Shown in pieces: positions 1 through 8,823 of a DNA stretch of 64,000 bases; position 1 is the stretch's first letter, and the number at the start of each line of letters is the position of its first letter. The DNA comes from Alphaproteobacteria bacterium (GTDB lineage: Bacteria > Pseudomonadota > Alphaproteobacteria > UBA8366 > Aestuariispiraceae). The stretch is from the NCBI GenBank assembly GCA_024743195.1, contig JANSXE010000002.1, positions 124,001 through 188,000 on the forward strand, read 5' to 3'. The notes beneath the pieces were generated by a model. That model was not told the origin of the DNA, did not search any database, and saw only the letters and a program-made list of their open reading frames with translations. The position numbers and the translations under genes were made by a program.

Positions 1-181
1 CGATCAGAAGCTCGCCCTTGTGGCGGTAGTAATTGTAGACGGTGCCGGTCGAAACCTCGGCCTCCGCGGCGATCTCCTCGATCTTCGTCGCCTCGTAGCC
101 GGCGGCGCGGAACCGCCGGGCCGCCGCGCGCGCCAGGCGGCGCTCCCGCTCGGCCCGCTGTTTCTCCCGCAACCCCGCCAT
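1..181 (-). CDS. TetR/AcrR family transcriptional regulator, N-terminal part (truncated by window edge)
   Basis: Reading leftward from the ATG at 181 gives about 60 residues of a TetR-type DNA-binding domain. A charged lead (MAGLREKQRAERE) is followed by an alanine-rich helix, the I-E-E-I-A-A-E-A-E-V-S-T-G-T-V-Y-N-Y-Y helix-turn-helix and the H-K-G-E-L-L segment, the usual TetR signature at the usual distance from the N-terminus. The ligand-binding domain lies outside the window. The gene is divergent from the ABC-importer operon beginning at 350, so it is the natural candidate repressor of that operon. This is inferred from position; the family assignment is read directly. Confidence 0.85.
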   Translation of the reverse strand, partial: MAGLREKQRAERERRLARAAARRFRAAGYEATKIEEIAAEAEVSTGTVYNYYRHKGELLI

Positions 182-239
182 CTCGCCCCCCACAGCCCCG
201 ACGGGCGCGCCCGCTCGCCGTACCGTTGCAAAAACTGAA

Positions 240-269
240 TTGACTTTAAAATTTATGTTACCCTAAAGT
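240..269 (+). promoter_or_regulatory. Candidate promoter/operator between tetR and the ABC operon
   Basis: This AT-rich island in otherwise GC-rich DNA lies between two divergent genes. It has a TTGACT -35-like hexamer at 240-245 and a weak TAAAGT at 264-269. ACTTTA (243-248) and TAAAGT (264-269) form an inverted repeat with a 15-bp spacer that a TetR dimer could use. The -10 match is poor. Confidence 0.3.
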
Positions 270-349
270 TTGAAACCGCATCAAATATTTTCCACTGGGA
301 GCGCCGTCCCCCCGCCCCCGGGGCGCCGGCCGGAAACTGGGAGAGCCAT

Positions 350-1429
350 ATGTCACGCACGCTATTCGGCGCCGCCGCCTTCGCGCTGGCCGGCGCGGTA
401 ACCCTCGGCGGACCGCTTGCAGTCGGCGCGTCCAGCGCCGCGGCCGAGGAGTTGAACGCGCTGGTCTGGTGCGACCACACCGATCCCGCGCTGATCCGCC
501 CCTTCGAGGAGAAGCACGGCGTCCGCGTCAATCTGAAGGAGTATGAGGGCACCGGCACGGCGCTCGCCCTCGTCGAGCAGTCGCAGCCGGGCGACTGGGA
601 CGTCTTCGTGATCGACGGGGTCGACGTGCCCCGCGTCGCGGAGGCCGGGCTGCTGGCCGAATTGCCGGCGGACGAGCTGCCGCTCGACCAGGTGTTCGAA
701 CCGGTCCAGATGCGCGACGTCACCTTCCGCGACGGCAAGATGTACGCGATCATGGAGAAGTTCGGCTACAACGTGGTCGGCTACGACAAGAGCAAGGTCG
801 ATCCGGCCGACATGCGCGACCTCTCCGTGCTGTGGGGCGACAAGTACGCCGACCGCATCGCGGTCTACGACTACTACATCCCGCTGATGAACCTGGTGGC
901 CCTGAAGCTCGGCATGGAGCCGAGCGACATCAGCGCCGAGACCCTGCCGCAGATCCGCGAAGCGCTGTTCGAGCTGAAGGACCGCGCCGCCATGGTGGGC
1001 GAGGTGGTCTCCTCCACCACCGCGCTGGCGACCGGCGAGGCGGACATCCTGCTGGGCGGCGGCGAGTGGGCGGTCGCGGTCATGCAGGCCGACAATCCGA
1101 ATCTGGATTGGGTGCTGCCGGACCAGGGCGGCGTGCTGTGGAGCCAGTCGATCGCGATCTTCGAGAGTTCCGAGCGCAAGGAGCTCGCGCTCGAGTTCGT
1201 GAAATACATCATGAGCCCGGAAGGTCAGGCGCGCCTGGCGACGTCCGATTGCTTCTGGGGCATGCCCGCGAACCGCGAGGCCGGCGCGCTTCTGACCGAC
1301 GCGCAGAAGGCGGCGTTGCGCTGGGACGAGCAGGAGGCGTTCCTCGCCAAGTCGCATCGCTACTTCATCCCAGACGCCGAACTGGACGCCGAGATGCTCG
1401 ACGTCTGGACGGAGTTCCTGCAGCGGTGA
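350..1429 (+). CDS. ABC transporter substrate-binding protein, PotD/spermidine-putrescine-like
   Basis: A 359-residue periplasmic binding protein of the spermidine/putrescine (PotD, SBP_bac_8) type. Residues 1-33 form a signal peptide (basic start, hydrophobic core, ending near ASSAAAEE). The mature part begins with E-L-N-A-L-V-W-C-D-H, a first beta strand typical of cluster-D binding proteins. It should capture the solute and deliver it to the two permeases and ATPase that follow. PotD-like proteins in alphaproteobacteria bind polyamines, opines, amino-acid derivatives or betaines, so the ligand cannot be read from sequence. The downstream deiminase-like and carbamoyl-amidohydrolase genes suggest a guanidino or ureido compound (inference). 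Confidence 0.85.
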   Translation: MSRTLFGAAAFALAGAVTLGGPLAVGASSAAAEELNALVWCDHTDPALIRPFEEKHGVRVNLKEYEGTGTALALVEQSQPGDWDVFVIDGVDVPRVAEAGLLAELPADELPLDQVFEPVQMRDVTFRDGKMYAIMEKFGYNVVGYDKSKVDPADMRDLSVLWGDKYADRIAVYDYYIPLMNLVALKLGMEPSDISAETLPQIREALFELKDRAAMVGEVVSSTTALATGEADILLGGGEWAVAVMQADNPNLDWVLPDQGGVLWSQSIAIFESSERKELALEFVKYIMSPEGQARLATSDCFWGMPANREAGALLTDAQKAALRWDEQEAFLAKSHRYFIPDAELDAEMLDVWTEFLQR

Positions 1430-1439
1430 TCGCCTGCGC

Positions 1440-1467
1440 GGCGGCGGCGCCTTCCGGAGCCGCCGCC
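1440..1467 (+). other. Intercistronic GC hairpin after the binding-protein gene
   Basis: GGCGGCGGC (1440-1448) pairs perfectly with GCCGCCGCC (1459-1467) around a 10-nt loop. It lies 11 nt after the binding-protein stop codon and before the first permease. There is no T-run, so it looks like an mRNA-stabilising or attenuating hairpin rather than a full terminator. Confidence 0.5.
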
Positions 1468-1499
1468 GACATGGCGCTTGAAGTGAGGAGCGGATCGGC

Positions 1500-2348
1500 A
1501 TGACCGCCGGCAGCCGGCTGCGCGCCTGGGGCTTCGTCGCCCCGGCGGCGCTTTGGACCGCGGCCTTCTTCCTGCTGCCGCTGGCGGTGATGGCGCTCTA
1601 CAGCCTGTGGCGGCGGGTCGGCATGACGCTCGTCGCCGAACCGGGCCTCGCCAACTATCTCGCCTTCGTCGAGAAGAGCTTCTTCCTGGAGAGCCTGCTG
1701 AACTCGCTGGAGGTGACGCTCACCGTCACCATCCTGTCGATCCTGTTCGCCTATCCGCTCGCCTGGATCCTGGCGGAGAAAGTGCCGGAGCGCTTCCAGC
1801 GCCTCGCGCTGCTGGCCGCCGTGCTGCCGTTCTGGACCTCCTATGTGGTGCGCTCCTACTCCTGGCTCCTGGTGCTGTCGGAGGGCGGGGTGATCTCGAC
1901 CTTCCTCCTGGATGTCGGCCTGACGCAGGAGGCGGTCTCGCTCGCCAACAGCCGCACCGCGACGGTGATCGGCTTCGTGCATTTCTTCGTCATGCTGCTG
2001 ACGCTGACGATCTACGCGAACCTGGTGCAATTGCCAAAAAGCTACGCCAAGGCGGCCCAGGATCTGGGGGCGGGACCCGTTGCGACCTTCGTGCATGTGG
2101 TGCTGCCGCTGACGCTGCCGGGGATCATGGTCGGCGCCTTCCTGACCTTCGTCCTGTGCATCGGCGACTACATCACGCCGCAGATCCTGGGCGGCGCGCA
2201 GGAGCTGCTGCTGCCGCAGACCATCATGCTGCAGATCCAGCGCCGGTCGGACTTCCCCATGGCCTCGGCGCTGGCGATGATCCTGATGGCGGTCGTGACG
2301 CTGGCCTATGTCGCCTGCGCGCGCTGGCTGAAGCTCGACCGGGCCTGA
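1500..2348 (+). CDS. ABC transporter permease, PotB-like
   Basis: A 282-residue inner-membrane permease of the binding-protein-dependent (BPD_transp_1) type, with about six hydrophobic segments starting at residue 10. The EAA loop that docks the ATPase is visible as A-K-A-A-Q-D-L-G-A-G with following V-L-P-L-T-L-P-G-I, roughly residues 183-207. It pairs with the next gene as the heterodimeric channel. The ATG at 1500 overlaps no other gene and follows the hairpin region. Substrate is that of the operon and is unknown. Confidence 0.88.
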   Translation: MTAGSRLRAWGFVAPAALWTAAFFLLPLAVMALYSLWRRVGMTLVAEPGLANYLAFVEKSFFLESLLNSLEVTLTVTILSILFAYPLAWILAEKVPERFQRLALLAAVLPFWTSYVVRSYSWLLVLSEGGVISTFLLDVGLTQEAVSLANSRTATVIGFVHFFVMLLTLTIYANLVQLPKSYAKAAQDLGAGPVATFVHVVLPLTLPGIMVGAFLTFVLCIGDYITPQILGGAQELLLPQTIMLQIQRRSDFPMASALAMILMAVVTLAYVACARWLKLDRA

Positions 2349-2365
2349 GGGAAGGGCGAGCGACC

Positions 2366-3190
2366 ATGACCCCGCGCACCGTCCGCCTGCGCCCCGCCGA
2401 CCTGCTGGCCGCCGCCTATGCGGCGCTGCTCTACGGCTTCATCTTCCTGCCGGTGGCGGTGCTGGTGCTGTTCTCCTTCCAGGAGAGCCGGATCCCGGTC
2501 CCGCCCTTCGACGGCCCCTCCTTGCGCTGGTACGAGGCGATGTTCGCCGACCGGCGCATGATGGAGGCGCTGGTCAACTCGATCCTCGTGGCGCTCGTCT
2601 CCTCGTCGGTCTCGCTGGCGCTCGGCTTTCTCGCCGCCTACGGCCTTGCGCGCCATCGCCTGCCCGGAGCCGGCGCGCTGAAGCTGATCCTGACCGCGCC
2701 GCTGACGGTCAGCTATCTGATCATCGCGATGGGGCTCTTGATCACCTTCAACACGCTCGGCGTTTCGCGCTCGCTGCTGACCATCGGGATCGGGCATGTG
2801 GTGATCAACCTGCCGCTCTGCTTCGCCATCCTCTACAGCCAGATGGGCGGCCATCAGGCGCAGATCGAACGCGCGGCGCGCGACCTCGGCGCGTCGGAGG
2901 CGCAGGTGATCCTGCTGGTCGCGGTCCCGATGCTCTGGCCGGCGCTGTTCGCCGCCTTCTTCCTGGCCTTCACCTTCAGCTGGGACGAGTTCATCATCGC
3001 GCTGCTGGTCAGCCGCTTCGACGTGACCCTGCCGGTGGAGATCTGGAACATGCTGCGCAGCGGGCTCAACCCGCAGACCAACGCGGTCGGCAGCTTCGTC
3101 TTCCTGATTTCCTTCCTGTTCGTCATCGCGCTCGACCTGGCGCTGTTCGGCCGGCGGCGCGCCCGCAGCAGAAGAGGAGCCGCCGCATGA
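2366..3190 (+). CDS. ABC transporter permease, PotC-like
   Basis: The second permease, 274 residues, with six predicted membrane helices. The EAA motif reads E-R-A-A-R-D-L-G-A-S followed by V-A-V-P-M-L-W-P-A. The start at 2366 is preceded by GGAAGGGCGAG-type purine-rich sequence (around 2350-2360). The frame is open further upstream, but that part overlaps the previous permease in another frame and has no family similarity. The stop overlaps the ATPase start (ATGA), indicating translational coupling. Confidence 0.88.
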   Translation: MTPRTVRLRPADLLAAAYAALLYGFIFLPVAVLVLFSFQESRIPVPPFDGPSLRWYEAMFADRRMMEALVNSILVALVSSSVSLALGFLAAYGLARHRLPGAGALKLILTAPLTVSYLIIAMGLLITFNTLGVSRSLLTIGIGHVVINLPLCFAILYSQMGGHQAQIERAARDLGASEAQVILLVAVPMLWPALFAAFFLAFTFSWDEFIIALLVSRFDVTLPVEIWNMLRSGLNPQTNAVGSFVFLISFLFVIALDLALFGRRRARSRRGAAA

Positions 3191-4302
3191 GCGCGCCTGA
3201 CCCCGGACCCGGCCCTGGCCCTGGCCCCGACCCCGTCCGGGCCGACGATCCGCCGGGCCTGGAGTTCGACCGCGTCAGCATGCGCTTCGGCGCGGTGACG
3301 GCGGTCGAGGCGGTCTCTCTGGCGGCGCCGGCCGGCCGCTACATCGTGCTGTTGGGGCCGTCGGGCGGCGGCAAGACGACGCTCTTGAACATCCTGGGAG
3401 GGTTCCTTTCCCCGACGGAGGGGACGGTGCGCATCGCCGGGCGCGACGTGACCCGCCTGCCGCCCGCCAAGCGGCCGACCGCCACGGTGTTCCAGGACTA
3501 CGCGCTGTTCCCGCATATGACGATCGCCGCCAATGTCGGCTTCGGCCTGCGCATGCGCGGGGTCAAGCCGGCCGCGCGCGCGCCGAAGGTGCAGGCCGCC
3601 CTGGAGATGGTCGGGCTGGCCGATGCGGCGGCGCGCAAGCCGCACGAGCTGTCCGGCGGGCAGCGCCAACGCATCGCGCTCGCCCGGTCGCTGGTGGTCG
3701 AGCCCGAGGTGCTGCTGCTGGACGAGCCGCTGGGGGCGCTCGACCTCAAGCTGCGCCGCCAGATGCAGGAGGAGCTGAAGCGCATCCAGCACCGCGTCGG
3801 CGCCACCTTCGTCCACGTCACCCACGATCAGGAGGAGGCGATGGCGATCGCCGACGAGATCGTGGTGATGAGGGGCGGCCGCATCGAGGATCGCGGCCTG
3901 CCCGAACGCATCTATCTGAAGCCCCGCACGCGCTTCACCGCCGGCTTCATGGGCGAGAACAATCTGCTCGACGCCCGCGTCGAGCGGGACGGCGCGGGCT
4001 GGACGGCAGAGACGGCGCTCGGCCGCTTCCCGCTCGCGGACGCGACGGGGGCCGAAGGCGCGGTCGCCCTGTCGCTGCGGCCGGAGCATATCGCGGTCGA
4101 GCCGGGCCCGAACCGGCTGCCGCTCGGCGAGGCGCTGGTCGAGGAGGTGAGCTTCTTCGGCGCCTTCCATCAGGCGGCGGCGCGTCATGAGGCGACGGGT
4201 CTGCCCCTGCGCCTGCGCCTGTCGCAGCACGCCGAAACGCGGCCCGGCGACCGTCTGGCGCTCTATGTCGACCCGGCGCTGCTCGCGCCCTTGCAGCCGT
4301 GA
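3187..4302 (+). CDS. ABC transporter ATP-binding protein, PotA-like
   Basis: A 371-residue ATPase that powers the importer. Visible motifs are Walker A GPSGGGKTT, Q-loop VFQDYALFPHM, signature LSGGQRQRIALARS, Walker B VLLLDEPLGALD and switch H in THDQEEAMA. The C-terminal third (about 250-371) is the TOBE/MOP-like regulatory domain typical of PotA/UgpC proteins. The N-terminus has a short Pro-Gly run encoded by a 6-bp repeat (about 3200-3235), a low-complexity tail not seen in the core family. It ends 11 bp before a convergent hydrolase gene. Confidence 0.9.
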   Translation: MSAPDPGPGPGPGPDPVRADDPPGLEFDRVSMRFGAVTAVEAVSLAAPAGRYIVLLGPSGGGKTTLLNILGGFLSPTEGTVRIAGRDVTRLPPAKRPTATVFQDYALFPHMTIAANVGFGLRMRGVKPAARAPKVQAALEMVGLADAAARKPHELSGGQRQRIALARSLVVEPEVLLLDEPLGALDLKLRRQMQEELKRIQHRVGATFVHVTHDQEEAMAIADEIVVMRGGRIEDRGLPERIYLKPRTRFTAGFMGENNLLDARVERDGAGWTAETALGRFPLADATGAEGAVALSLRPEHIAVEPGPNRLPLGEALVEEVSFFGAFHQAAARHEATGLPLRLRLSQHAETRPGDRLALYVDPALLAPLQP

Positions 4303-4313
4303 CGGCCTCAGGA

Positions 4314-5054
4314 TCAGGCGCCCTTTTCCGCCAGGAAGGCGTCGATCAGCGCGCGGTAGCGCGCGCCGTCGAAGCTGGGGAAGTGGCCGCCATGCACGAC
4401 GCGCACCGGCAGGTCGCGGATCCGCTTCATGGTGGCGACGTAATCGGCGATGTCGGAATGGTAGGCGTCGTCGATCAGCGGCCCGTCATAAACCGTGTCG
4501 CCGGAGAACAGCACGCCCGTTTCGCGCTCCCAGAGCATGATCCCGCCCGGCGAGTGGCCGGGGCAATGGATCACCTCGAAGCGCCGGTCGCCGAGATCCA
4601 GGACGTCGCCCGCCTCCAGAATGCGCGTCGCCGGCGCGGCCTTCACCGCATAGTCGGCCGAGCGGTACGGCTCGGGCGGCAGGGCGTCGAAGATCGCGTC
4701 GGTGACATAGGGGTCGGCCAGCGTCGCCTGACGCGTCGGGTGCGCCAGGATCTCCGCCTCCGCCGCATGGACGCAGCGGTCTTCGAATTCGTGGTGGCAG
4801 CCGATATGGTCGAAATGGATGTGGCTCGCTGCGGCGGTCAACGGCTTCTCGGTGACCAGCGGGATCTGCGCGCGCAGGCTGACGACCCCCATCCCGCTGT
4901 CCACCAGCAGGTCGCGGTCGCGCCCGCGCACATGCCAGATGTTGCAGCGGTAGAAGGCCTTGATGAAGGGCTCCTCAATCAGGGTCACGTCGTCGTCGCA
5001 GCGCGCGGTGCGATACCAATCGGCGGCGGCGATCCGGGATTGGGCGGGGGGCAT
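4314..5054 (-). CDS. MBL-fold metallo-hydrolase
   Basis: A 246-residue metallo-beta-lactamase-fold hydrolase. The zinc motif H-I-H-F-D-H is at residues 78-83, followed by C-P-G-H-S-P-G-G, the bridging D in F-S-G-D-T-V-Y-D-G and a last H in V-V-H-G-G-H-F. This fits the glyoxalase-II-like branch that hydrolyses thioesters, lactones or phosphoesters; the substrate is unknown. The start at 5054 (MPPAQSRIAA) is preferred over an upstream ATG at 5135 because the extra 27 residues overlap the neighbouring divergent promoter and look non-coding. It faces the ABC operon tail to tail and is divergent from the deiminase-like gene. Confidence 0.8.
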   Translation of the reverse strand: MPPAQSRIAAADWYRTARCDDDVTLIEEPFIKAFYRCNIWHVRGRDRDLLVDSGMGVVSLRAQIPLVTEKPLTAAASHIHFDHIGCHHEFEDRCVHAAEAEILAHPTRQATLADPYVTDAIFDALPPEPYRSADYAVKAAPATRILEAGDVLDLGDRRFEVIHCPGHSPGGIMLWERETGVLFSGDTVYDGPLIDDAYHSDIADYVATMKRIRDLPVRVVHGGHFPSFDGARYRALIDAFLAEKGA

Positions 5055-5112
5055 GACGATCCTCGAAAACCTCTTACTATGCCAGGGCCTCAAGCTTAAG
5101 GATGGAGCGGCG

Positions 5113-5985
5113 ATGAACAACCGGGAATGGCGCATCGATTCGGAGACCGGCCTGCTGCGCGACGTACTGCTGTGCCGGCCCGATCACTACAGCTGGCAAT
5201 CGACCAACGCGGTCGCCGTCGACACGCTGCGCCGCGGCACGGCCGCGCCGGAGCGCGCGGCCTTCGACGCCCAGTATGACGGGATGATCCGGGCGCTGGA
5301 GGCGGCCGGCGTCGCCTGCTGGTATCTGGACAACCCGGAGCCGCAGCTGCCCTATCAGGTCTACACCCGCGATTCGAGCCAGATCACCCCCTGGGGCCCG
5401 GTGATCACCCAGCTCTACCGGCCGCAGCGGCGCGGCGAGTACGCGAGCGTCATCCGCTTCTACAATGAGACCTGCGGCGGGCCCTGGCGCTATTCGACGG
5501 CCGGGACGATCGAAGGCGGGGACATCCACATCATTCGGCCGGGGCTGTTGTTGATCGGCTATTCGGGCGAACGCACCGACGAGGCCGGCGCCCGCCAGTT
5601 CGCCGGCTGGTTCGAGGCGCAGGGCTGGGAGGCGCGCCTGGAGAACTTCCCGGAGCATTTCCTGCACATGGACCTTTTGTTCTCCATGGTCGCCGACAAT
5701 CTGGCGCTGGCCTGCCTGGAGGTGATGGAGGACGCTCTGATCGCCTGGCTGCGGGAGCGTCAGATCCGCCTGATCCCGGTCAGCTACAAGGACGCGATGC
5801 AGCTCTCCTGCAACGTCTTGGCGCTGGGCGGCGAGCGCGTCCTGTCCGCCGCCCATTCGACCGCGGTCAACGAGGCGTTGCGGGCGGAGGGGCTGGAGGT
5901 GATCGACATCCCGCTCGACCTCTTCACCCGCGGCGGCGGCGGCGTGCATTGCATGACAATGCCGCTCAACCGCGATCCGCTGTAG
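5113..5985 (+). CDS. Dimethylargininase/arginine-deiminase-like amidinohydrolase
   Basis: A 290-residue member of the guanidino-group modifying (DDAH/ADI/amidinotransferase) superfamily. The conserved positions are present: TRD at 85-87, EGGD at 134-137, HMD at 185-187 and the nucleophilic cysteine C280 in a GGGGVHC context near the C-terminus. Such enzymes attack a guanidinium carbon through a cysteine-thiouronium intermediate and release ammonia or an amine, leaving a ureido product. Start ATG at 5113 follows GGAGCGG. It is separated by 134 bp, including a dispersed repeat, from an N-carbamoyl-amino-acid hydrolase-type gene, whose substrates would be ureido acids. The exact guanidino substrate is not readable. 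Confidence 0.8.
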   Translation: MNNREWRIDSETGLLRDVLLCRPDHYSWQSTNAVAVDTLRRGTAAPERAAFDAQYDGMIRALEAAGVACWYLDNPEPQLPYQVYTRDSSQITPWGPVITQLYRPQRRGEYASVIRFYNETCGGPWRYSTAGTIEGGDIHIIRPGLLLIGYSGERTDEAGARQFAGWFEAQGWEARLENFPEHFLHMDLLFSMVADNLALACLEVMEDALIAWLRERQIRLIPVSYKDAMQLSCNVLALGGERVLSAAHSTAVNEALRAEGLEVIDIPLDLFTRGGGGVHCMTMPLNRDPL

Positions 5986-6032
5986 GGGCGGCGGCTCCTC
6001 CGGATGAGGGCCTGGACCTGAAGCGAGCGGAG

Positions 6033-6085
6033 TCCTCGTCCTTAGGAGAGCCCGGACGGGCTCGTCTCGAAGGACGCGGGCGGAC
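6033..6085. repeat. Dispersed palindromic repeat, family B, copy 1
   Basis: A degenerate copy of the element found twice at 32.8-33.0 kb. It carries TCCTCGTCCT, a variable GC stem, then GTCTCGAAGGACGCGGGCGG. CGTCCT and AGGACG are inverted partners, so the transcript can fold. Confidence 0.6.
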
Positions 6086-6119
6086 CAATGGGCGGACCAG
6101 TGGGCAGGGAGCGGAAAAG

Positions 6120-7361
6120 ATGACCGGAACCAATCTGAAGATCGATGCGGCGCGCTTCTGGGACACGATCGAGGCCTCGGCCGCGATCGGCGTGGGCCGC
6201 CAGGGCGGGTTGCGCCGGCTGGCGCTGGACGCGGCGGATGCGGAGATGCGCCGGCTTTTCATCCGCTGGGGCGAGGAGGCGGGCTACGGCGTGACGGTCG
6301 ACCGGTTGGGCGACATCTTCCTGCGCCGCGCGGGCGCCGACGACAGCCTGGCCCCGGTGCTGATCGGCAGCCATCTCGACACCCAGGCCGCCGGCGGGCG
6401 CTATGACGGCATCGTCGGCGTGCTGGCCGGGCTGGAGGTCCTGCGCTCGCTCGACGATCTGGGGATCGAGACGCGCCGTCCCGTGGAGGTCGTCAACTGG
6501 ACCAACGAGGAGGGCGCGCGCTTCACCCCGCCGATGATGGCGAGCCAGGTCTTCGCCGGCCGCCAGACGGAGGCCTGGGCGTTGGCCCGCACCGACGACG
6601 ACGGCGTCACGGTCGCCGAGGCGCTGACGGAGGCCGGGTTCATGGGCGACGCGCCGGTCGGCGGGCGCCCGATCGACAGCTATTTCGAGCTTCATATCGA
6701 GCAGGGCCCGGACCTCGAGGCCGCCGGCGTCCCCGTCGGGATCGTCACCGGCGGCTATGTCGCGCGCGGCATGCGGCTCGGCATCCGGGGCGACAATGCG
6801 CATTCCGGGCCGACGCCGATGCACAAGCGCAAGAATGCGCTGGTCGGGGCCGCGACGGCCGCGGTCGCGGTGGACGAAATCGGCTGGCGCTACGCCCACG
6901 CCGACGGCAAGGCGACCGTCGCGCGGCTCGAAGCCTGGCCGAACAAGCCCGGCATCCTGTCCAGCGAGGCCACGCTCTTCATCGATTTCCGCAGCCCGGA
7001 CGCGGCGACGACGGCCGCCATGGAGGCCGAGGTGCGCGCCGCCCTGCCGGACTGCGCGCGCCGCTCCCGGACCGAGATCGCGATCGCCGAGGACTGGACC
7101 TTCGGCGGCCCGGCCTTCGACCCGGCCCTGATGGCGCTGTGCCGCGAGACGGCGCGGCGGCTCGGGATCGAGACGCTCGACCTGATGAGCCAGGCGGGGC
7201 ACGACGCCTACCACCTCTCCCATCTCTGCCCCAGCGTGCTGCTGTTCACGCCCTGCGAGGGCGGCGTCAGCCACAATGAGCGCGAGGCGACGACGCTGGA
7301 GGCCCAGGCGCCGGGCGTGACCTTGCTGCTCAACGCCGTCGCCGCGCGCGCCTCGGCCTGA
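6120..7361 (+). CDS. M20-family amidohydrolase, N-carbamoyl-L-amino-acid hydrolase / allantoate amidohydrolase type
   Basis: A 413-residue zinc hydrolase of the HyuC/AllC branch of M20. Metal-site residues are visible: H85 and D87 (GSHLDTQ), D96 (RYDG), E130-E131 (TNEEGARF), H192 (LHIEQGP) and H385 in GGVSHNE. The dimerisation lid carries [10 protein letters not shown]. These enzymes split ureido acids to amino acid, CO2 and ammonia. The start at 6120 ([10 protein letters not shown]) is chosen over in-frame upstream starts because those run back through the repeat at 6033-6085. Its position after a deiminase-like gene supports sequential guanidino-to-ureido-to-amine breakdown (inference). Confidence 0.82.
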   Translation: MTGTNLKIDAARFWDTIEASAAIGVGRQGGLRRLALDAADAEMRRLFIRWGEEAGYGVTVDRLGDIFLRRAGADDSLAPVLIGSHLDTQAAGGRYDGIVGVLAGLEVLRSLDDLGIETRRPVEVVNWTNEEGARFTPPMMASQVFAGRQTEAWALARTDDDGVTVAEALTEAGFMGDAPVGGRPIDSYFELHIEQGPDLEAAGVPVGIVTGGYVARGMRLGIRGDNAHSGPTPMHKRKNALVGAATAAVAVDEIGWRYAHADGKATVARLEAWPNKPGILSSEATLFIDFRSPDAATTAAMEAEVRAALPDCARRSRTEIAIAEDWTFGGPAFDPALMALCRETARRLGIETLDLMSQAGHDAYHLSHLCPSVLLFTPCEGGVSHNEREATTLEAQAPGVTLLLNAVAARASA

Positions 7362-7515
7362 GGGGCCCTCCGCCGCCCGCCCAAAACCATCAAAACTCGC
7401 TATGCGTGTTAACCACTCATTAATAAACCGAAGATCATTATCATCGAAACGCTATCAAAAGCCGTTGCACGCGACTTGGGGGGACATTGACCGGCCACGC
7501 AGAGGAGGACGCAAG

Positions 7516-8778
7516 ATGTTCGGTTTCAAGGCTTCGCACGGCGCCGGCGGCGCACAAGCCCAGGCGATCGCGCTCGTCGAGGAAGATCCGGCCGCAGAGA
7601 CCGCGATCGACGCCCCGCGCTTCGATTTCCGCGCCATGGTCGACGAAATGCCCATCAACGTCATGACCTGCCGCTTGGAGGACTTCCGGGTCGACTACGC
7701 CAACAAGGCGACGCTCCGGACGCTGGAGTCGATCGAGCATGCGCTGCCGATCCGCGCCCGCGATCTTGTCGGCGAGACCATCGACGTCTTCCACAAGCGC
7801 CCGCAGCATCAGCACAGCATGCTGCGCGACCCCAGCAACCTGCCGCACCGCGCGCAGATCGAAATCGGCGGCGAGCATCTGAGCCTTCTGGTGAGCGCGA
7901 TCCGGGACGAGCAGGGCCGCTATGTCGGGCCGATGCTGACCTGGTCGGTGGTCACGGACAGGGTCAAGCTGGCGGAGCGCGTGACCGAGGTCGTCGACGC
8001 CGTCTGCGCGAGCGGCGCCCACATCGACGAGGAGACGGGCGCCCTTCAGGACGCGGCCGGCCGGACGCTCGATCTCGCGGCCGCCGTCGCCGCCTCCTCC
8101 GAGCAGGCGGCCGGCGCGGTTCAGGCCGTCGCCGGCGCCAGCGAACAGCTCACCGCCTCGATCGGCGAGATCGCCGAACAGGTCGGCCAGGCGAGCGCCG
8201 TCGTCGGCGCGGCGTCCGAGCGGGCCGGGACCGTCGGGACCGCGGTCGAAAGCCTGGCCAAGGCGGCCGGAGAGATCGGCGAGGTGGTGCGCCTGATCAG
8301 CGAGATCGCCAGCCAGACCAACCTGCTCGCCCTGAACGCCACGATCGAAGCGGCGCGGGCCGGCGAGGCGGGCAAGGGCTTCGCCGTGGTGGCGGGCGAG
8401 GTCAAGGCGCTGGCCGGGGAGACCGCCGCGGCGACCGACCGGATCACCGGACAGATCAAGCAGATTCAGGCGGTGGTGAACGACGTCGTCGCGGGAGTCC
8501 GGGACGTGGGCGGCGCAATCGACGAGATCACGGAGACCACCGCGACGATTTCCAGCGCCGTCGAAGAACAGAACGCCGCGACCCGGGAGATCTCCGAGAA
8601 TGTCGCGCAGGCCTCCTCCGGGGTGCAGGGGGTGGCCCGGTCGGTCGACGAGATGCGCCAGGCCGCCGACGGCAACCGGGCGGTCGCGACGAGCATCGCT
8701 GCGCGCGTCTCGGAACTCCTGCCTCAGGCCGAAGAGCTGCGCGCGCAGGTGGAGAGCTTCATTCACGATCAGCGCTAG
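7516..8778 (+). CDS. Soluble methyl-accepting chemotaxis protein with N-terminal PAS-like domain
   Basis: A 420-residue chemoreceptor with no membrane segment. A PAS-like fold spans roughly residues 30-155 ([11 protein letters not shown] through [10 protein letters not shown]). The long helical signalling hairpin follows, with the conserved tip [20 protein letters not shown] and [13 protein letters not shown]. It would signal to a CheA/CheW array from the cytosol. The start at 7516 has AGAGGAGG at 7501-7508. The preceding 100 bp (about 7385-7480) is unusually AT-rich and likely holds the promoter. Similar proteins read metabolic state through bound haem, flavin or small ligands; none can be assigned here. 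Confidence 0.88.
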   Translation: MFGFKASHGAGGAQAQAIALVEEDPAAETAIDAPRFDFRAMVDEMPINVMTCRLEDFRVDYANKATLRTLESIEHALPIRARDLVGETIDVFHKRPQHQHSMLRDPSNLPHRAQIEIGGEHLSLLVSAIRDEQGRYVGPMLTWSVVTDRVKLAERVTEVVDAVCASGAHIDEETGALQDAAGRTLDLAAAVAASSEQAAGAVQAVAGASEQLTASIGEIAEQVGQASAVVGAASERAGTVGTAVESLAKAAGEIGEVVRLISEIASQTNLLALNATIEAARAGEAGKGFAVVAGEVKALAGETAAATDRITGQIKQIQAVVNDVVAGVRDVGGAIDEITETTATISSAVEEQNAATREISENVAQASSGVQGVARSVDEMRQAADGNRAVATSIAARVSELLPQAEELRAQVESFIHDQR

Positions 8779-8793
8779 CGGGGGCGCGGCGCG

Positions 8794-8823
8794 CTAGAGC
8801 CTGATGATATCATCCGGCTCTAG
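8794..8823. terminator. 30-bp near-perfect palindrome between convergent genes (bidirectional terminator candidate)
   Basis: CTAGAGCC-T-GATGAT on the left and ATCATC-C-GGCTCTAG on the right form a loop-less 15+15 palindrome with one mismatch. It lies between the chemoreceptor stop (8778) and the convergent kinase and includes the kinase stop codon (8820-8822). Position and symmetry suit a terminator working in both directions. Confidence 0.55.
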
